Positions 61,406-64,000 of a stretch of 64,000 nucleotides of DNA are shown here, one piece after another. The position numbers and the translations under genes are program-made. Under the pieces are notes generated by a model, which was not told the origin of the DNA, did no database searches, and saw only the letters and a list, made by a program, of their open reading frames with translations. Origin of the DNA: Opitutia bacterium (GTDB lineage: Bacteria > Verrucomicrobiota > Verrucomicrobiia > Opitutales > Opitutaceae); the NCBI GenBank assembly GCA_016217545.1, contig JACRHT010000012.1:682001-746000 (forward strand), given 5' to 3'. Position 1 is the first letter of the stretch. Every line of letters begins with the position of its first letter.

Positions 61406-62335
61406 ATGCAAAAAGACCCCTTCACCGGAGGAGAAACATTCCTCGAAGGCCCCCGGCTCCCCGGCGGCGAAGCATGGGCAGGGATTCTGGACCGTCACGG
61501 GCAACGACTTCGGGCGCTCGATCAAGTGGGCGCGAAAGCAGCCCAATGCGCTTTCGGAACACATCAAGACCGCCCGCTCGTCCTCGCCGAAACCGACGAA
61601 GTAGGCCTGCTGGAATACGCCGAGCCGCGCTGGGCGGAGCTGGGTGATGCGATCCGGGCCTTTCGCGCGACGCTGCCGCTGGTGCGGCTGGAGGACTTCG
61701 GCTTCGACTCGGAGCTCGACGACCCGTTCGAGAGCAACACCGCGCGCCTGCACCGCATCGGCGGCGGCGTGGAAGCGCTGGCCTTCGCCGATGCGCAGCA
61801 GTCGGTCTACAAGTTCTTCCTCTTCCGCGAAGGTGGCGATGTTGGGGCGACGTTTCGCTTCGATCGCGCGGAGGACGGCCTGCTTGTCGCCACGGCCGTG
61901 CCGGGCAGCTACCGGCGGTTGTTCGAAAAACTCCGGCTCACGCACATCGTCGGCATGCCGACCGAGCTCGTGGGCATCACGCCCGAGGGCGTGCTCGTGG
62001 CAAAACAGACCTACGGCAAACCGTTGCCGGAAAAGCACGACGTCTCGGGCCTCGACCCGGATCGCTTCATCCCGATCCCGTCGCGCTTCCTGCGCGCCGA
62101 CCGCGACCATCCGCGCCTCGCGTTTCTCGACGGCGAACCGTGGCTGGTGGCCGACACGCACGATCGCAATGTCGTGCGCGACGAACGCGGCGAACTGCGC
62201 GTGATCGATCTGGTGGCCGCGCCGTTGACGCGCGAGCTGCTCGACCGGGCGCCGTTGTTCAGCGATTGGATTGGGCGCGCCAAACTCGACCCGCGCGCGC
62301 AGGTGCTCGCGCCGGTGAACGACGATGAACTCTGA
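61406..62335 (+). CDS. Kinase-fold protein of unknown function
   Basis: A 309-residue soluble protein with a kinase-like arrangement: a possible Lys strand QSVYKFFLFREG (about residue 130), hinge GVLVAKQTYGKPLP, then a catalytic-loop-like DTHDRNVVRDERGELRVIDLVAAPL (HD...N, ID-L) at about 250-275. This resembles kinase-like domains of polyvalent proteins found in mobile elements (family knowledge from memory). Substrate unknown. The ATG at 61406 (MQKDPFTGGETFL) is the first in frame. Base composition matches the neighbours. A CACGAAT-type repeat follows the stop by 12 bases. Confidence 0.6.
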   Translation: MQKDPFTGGETFLEGPRLPGGEAWAGILDRHGQRLRALDQVGAKAAQCAFGTHQDRPLVLAETDEVGLLEYAEPRWAELGDAIRAFRATLPLVRLEDFGFDSELDDPFESNTARLHRIGGGVEALAFADAQQSVYKFFLFREGGDVGATFRFDRAEDGLLVATAVPGSYRRLFEKLRLTHIVGMPTELVGITPEGVLVAKQTYGKPLPEKHDVSGLDPDRFIPIPSRFLRADRDHPRLAFLDGEPWLVADTHDRNVVRDERGELRVIDLVAAPLTRELLDRAPLFSDWIGRAKLDPRAQVLAPVNDDEL

Positions 62336-62346
62336 AACGGAGGAGC

Positions 62347-62435
62347 AACCACGAATGAACACGAATGGACACGAATCCTGCGCTCCGGGCCGGAAGCCAG
62401 GGGTTATGCGTGTCCATTCGTGTTCATTCGTGGTT
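62347..62435. repeat. Dispersed inverted repeat, CACGAAT family (copy 2)
   Basis: AACCACGAATGAACACGAAT...GTCCATTCGTGTTCATTCG then TGGTT. Same architecture as 16488-16576, with a different 30-base centre. Confidence 0.92.
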
Positions 62436-62449
62436 CAAAACATCGGCAC

Positions 62450-63460
62450 GTGAGACCGTCGGCATCATCTTGGGTCGCGACCTGGCTTCGCGCCAACGCG
62501 TTTCTCCTCGGGCTGCTCGCCGTGACGGCGCTCGCGTTCGTTTTTCCCGAGCCCGCGGCGCGGGGCGGGTGGATGCAGCCGGAATTGCTGACGAATGTCG
62601 GCGTGGCGCTGATCCTGTTCCTGCAAGGCTGGTCGCTGCCGTTCGAAAAAGTCCGCGAAGGCGCGGCCAACTGGCGGCTGCACGTCGTCGTGCAGGCGTT
62701 CACGTTCGCGGTCTTTCCGCTCGTGGGACTCGGCCTGAACGCGCTCGTGCCGACGCTGTGGCCCGCGATGCCGCCGGCGATTCGCGATGGTTTTCTTTAT
62801 CTCTGCGTGTTGCCGTCCACGGTCTCGAGCTCGGTCGTCTTCACCTCGGTGGCGCGCGGCAACACCGCCGGTGCGCTCTTCAACGCCGCGTTCTCGAACG
62901 TCCTCGGCGTGCTGCTGACTCCCCTGCTCGTGCAACTGCTCATGCGCACGACGGGGCAGACCACGCCGATCGGTCCGCTGCTGCTGAAAATCACCGCGCT
63001 CACGCTCGCGCCGTTTGCGTTCGGTGCGCTGGCGCGCACGCGCGCGGCGGCGTGGATCGATGCGCGCAAGAAATGGGTCACGCGACTGAGCAACGGCGCG
63101 ATCCTGTTCATGGTTTACGCGGCGTTTTGCGACTCGGTGCAGGACCGCGTGTGGCAGCGGCACGGTGCGGACGTGACGGTGAAGACGCTCGCGCTGGCGG
63201 TGGCGTTGTTCGCGTTCATGTCGGTGCTGATCGCGGCTTCGTGCCGCTCGTTGCGGCTGAGCCGCGAGGATTTCATCGCGGGCTATTTCTGTGCGGTGAA
63301 GAAGACGCTCGCGATGGGCGTGCCGCTGGCGGTGCTGATCTTCGGCGCGCGGGCGGACCTGTCGCTGATTTTGCTCCCGATCATGTTCTACCACCCGGTG
63401 CAGCTGCTCGTGAATGGCGTGCTGGCGAACCGATGGGGACGGCCCCAGGCCGAAAGGTAG
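62450..63460 (+). CDS. Bile acid:sodium symporter-like carrier (SBF-like)
   Basis: A 336-residue protein with about ten helices. The SBF-like pattern includes TNVGVALILFLQGWSLPFEKV, CVLPSTVSSSVVFTSVARGNTAGALFNA (the conserved crossover motif), PFAFGALARTRAAAWID and CAVKKTLAMGVPL. It belongs to the ASBT/YfeH-like group that couples Na+ to organic anion uptake; the substrate is unknown. GTG 62450 is chosen because upstream codons are repeat-derived (an in-frame start at 62420 lies inside the repeat). The TAG stop is the GTAG of a REP-like element. Confidence 0.82.
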   Translation: MRPSASSWVATWLRANAFLLGLLAVTALAFVFPEPAARGGWMQPELLTNVGVALILFLQGWSLPFEKVREGAANWRLHVVVQAFTFAVFPLVGLGLNALVPTLWPAMPPAIRDGFLYLCVLPSTVSSSVVFTSVARGNTAGALFNAAFSNVLGVLLTPLLVQLLMRTTGQTTPIGPLLLKITALTLAPFAFGALARTRAAAWIDARKKWVTRLSNGAILFMVYAAFCDSVQDRVWQRHGADVTVKTLALAVALFAFMSVLIAASCRSLRLSREDFIAGYFCAVKKTLAMGVPLAVLIFGARADLSLILLPIMFYHPVQLLVNGVLANRWGRPQAER

Positions 63461-63545
63461 GGGCGCTTGCCCTCAAGCGCCCTGCGCTCGTGCGCGAGGT
63501 GGCGCTTGCGACGCTCAAGGGCCGTTGAGGGCAACGGCCCCTACC
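63456..63545. repeat. REP-like palindromic element
   Basis: GTAGGGGCGCTTGCCCTCAA...TTGAGGGCAACGGCCCCTAC. It supplies the TAG stop of the carrier gene (63458-63460) and ends just before the peroxiredoxin terminator. Confidence 0.88.
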
Positions 63546-63577
63546 AAAAAATAAAAGCCGCGACGTCGGTCGCGGCT
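63546..63577 (-). terminator. Terminator of the peroxiredoxin gene
   Basis: On the minus strand, AGCCGCGACCGACGTCGCGG then CTTTTATTTTT: a strong stem and U-tract. Confidence 0.88.
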
Positions 63578-63604
63578 CGTGGTGCGGAGGGAATCTCGTT
63601 GGCT

Positions 63605-64000
63605 TCAGCCCTTTTGCCCTTCGATAAATTCGAGGATGACTTTCGCCTGCTCGGTCGTCGTGCCCTTGTAGTCGGCGTAGACGATCTTGCCGTCCTTGAT
63701 CAGGTAGGCGGAGCGCGACGCGAATTCGCCGACCATCGGCACGCTGCGCGTCGGAACGCCGAAGGCATTGATCACGGCCTTGTCGGTGTCGGCGATGAGC
63801 GTGAACGGCAGGTTGTATTTCTGCTTAAATTCCGCCTGCGACTTCACGTCGTCGTGACTGACGCCGATGACCGCGACACCTTTCTTCGTGAGAGTCTCGT
63901 AGCCGTCGCGCAGCGAGCAGCCCTGCTTCGTGCAGCCCGGCGTGTCGGCCTTCGGGTAGAAATAGACGAGCGTGTAGGCCTGTTGCTGGTAGACGTCGGC
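63605..64000 (-). CDS. bcp: Peroxiredoxin (Bcp/PrxQ type), partial
   Basis: The gene runs off the right edge; 131 codons plus stop are visible. Visible motifs are YTLVYFYPKADTPGCTKQGC with the peroxidatic Cys and, four residues later, the resolving Cys (CTKQGC), then VIGVSHDDVKSQAEF and the C-terminal SAYLIKDGKIVYADYK. It reduces hydroperoxides with thioredoxin. CX4C is the PrxQ spacing. The N-terminus and start codon lie outside the window. Confidence 0.9.
   Translation of the reverse strand, partial: ADVYQQQAYTLVYFYPKADTPGCTKQGCSLRDGYETLTKKGVAVIGVSHDDVKSQAEFKQKYNLPFTLIADTDKAVINAFGVPTRSVPMVGEFASRSAYLIKDGKIVYADYKGTTTEQAKVILEFIEGQKG

Overview
The window is about 64 kb of GC-rich bacterial chromosome. 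It most resembles a Gram-negative member of Verrucomicrobiota, probably Opitutaceae-like. The evidence is a PEP-CTERM secreted protein, a rhombosortase with a rhombotarget-type lipoprotein, tandem TonB_C proteins, TolC/RND/FadL outer-membrane machinery, and hisB and hisIE as fused genes. The taxonomic call is inference; there is no rRNA or tRNA in the window. No phage, plasmid, CRISPR or IS transposase was seen.

Layout. 0-7 kb: a partial exported protein, two secreted proteins built only of TonB_C repeats, a Tat-exported Gfo/Idh/MocA oxidoreductase, and small membrane or periplasmic proteins. 7-14.7 kb (minus): a GNAT-aminotransferase fusion and a compact operon of rhombotarget lipoprotein, rhombosortase, LplT-like flippase and Aas-like acyltransferase/acyl-ACP synthetase. 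14.8-15.7 kb: a LysR regulator. 15.8-23.6 kb (minus): a complete histidine operon, hisG-D-C-B-H-A-F-IE, preceded by a His-codon leader peptide and an attenuator terminator. 23.7-29.3 kb (plus): an MFS-like protein, then a translationally coupled LTA-synthase-like transferase, an outer-membrane barrel and a PAP2 phosphatase, then a response regulator. 29.3-39.4 kb: YqeY, a winged-helix/hydrolase fusion, a radical SAM enzyme, YdcF, a TPR protein, a degenerate rhomboid, PrmB, a large membrane protein and a PEP-CTERM metalloprotease-like protein.

39.4-55.7 kb forms a coherent sulfur/thiol region. A minus-strand series (FadL-type porin, sulfide:quinone-oxidoreductase-like flavoprotein, TusE/DsrC, DsrE, haem sensor, rhodanese, Cys-rich small protein) is followed, beyond a frameshifted chemoreceptor, by a second minus-strand series (two DUF2892 proteins, DUF6132, TolC, membrane-fusion protein, RND pump, rhodanese, ArsP-like permease, methyltransferase). 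The second series is divergent from an ArsR repressor whose operator-like palindrome recurs in part upstream of the FadL gene. I infer one ArsR-controlled regulon joining sulfide oxidation, sulfur relay and efflux. 55.7-64 kb: PIG-L deacetylase, HDOD protein, YebC, the rpmH-rnpA-yidD-yidC locus, a kinase-fold protein, a bile-acid-symporter-like carrier and a partial peroxiredoxin.

Intergenic DNA is rich in short palindromic families. GTAG-plus-hairpin REP-like elements occur about ten times; one lies in frame inside the RND pump gene and others supply stop codons. There are also two CACGAAT-type inverted repeats, two GTTCTC-type inverted repeats, and TGAGAGC heptamer arrays.
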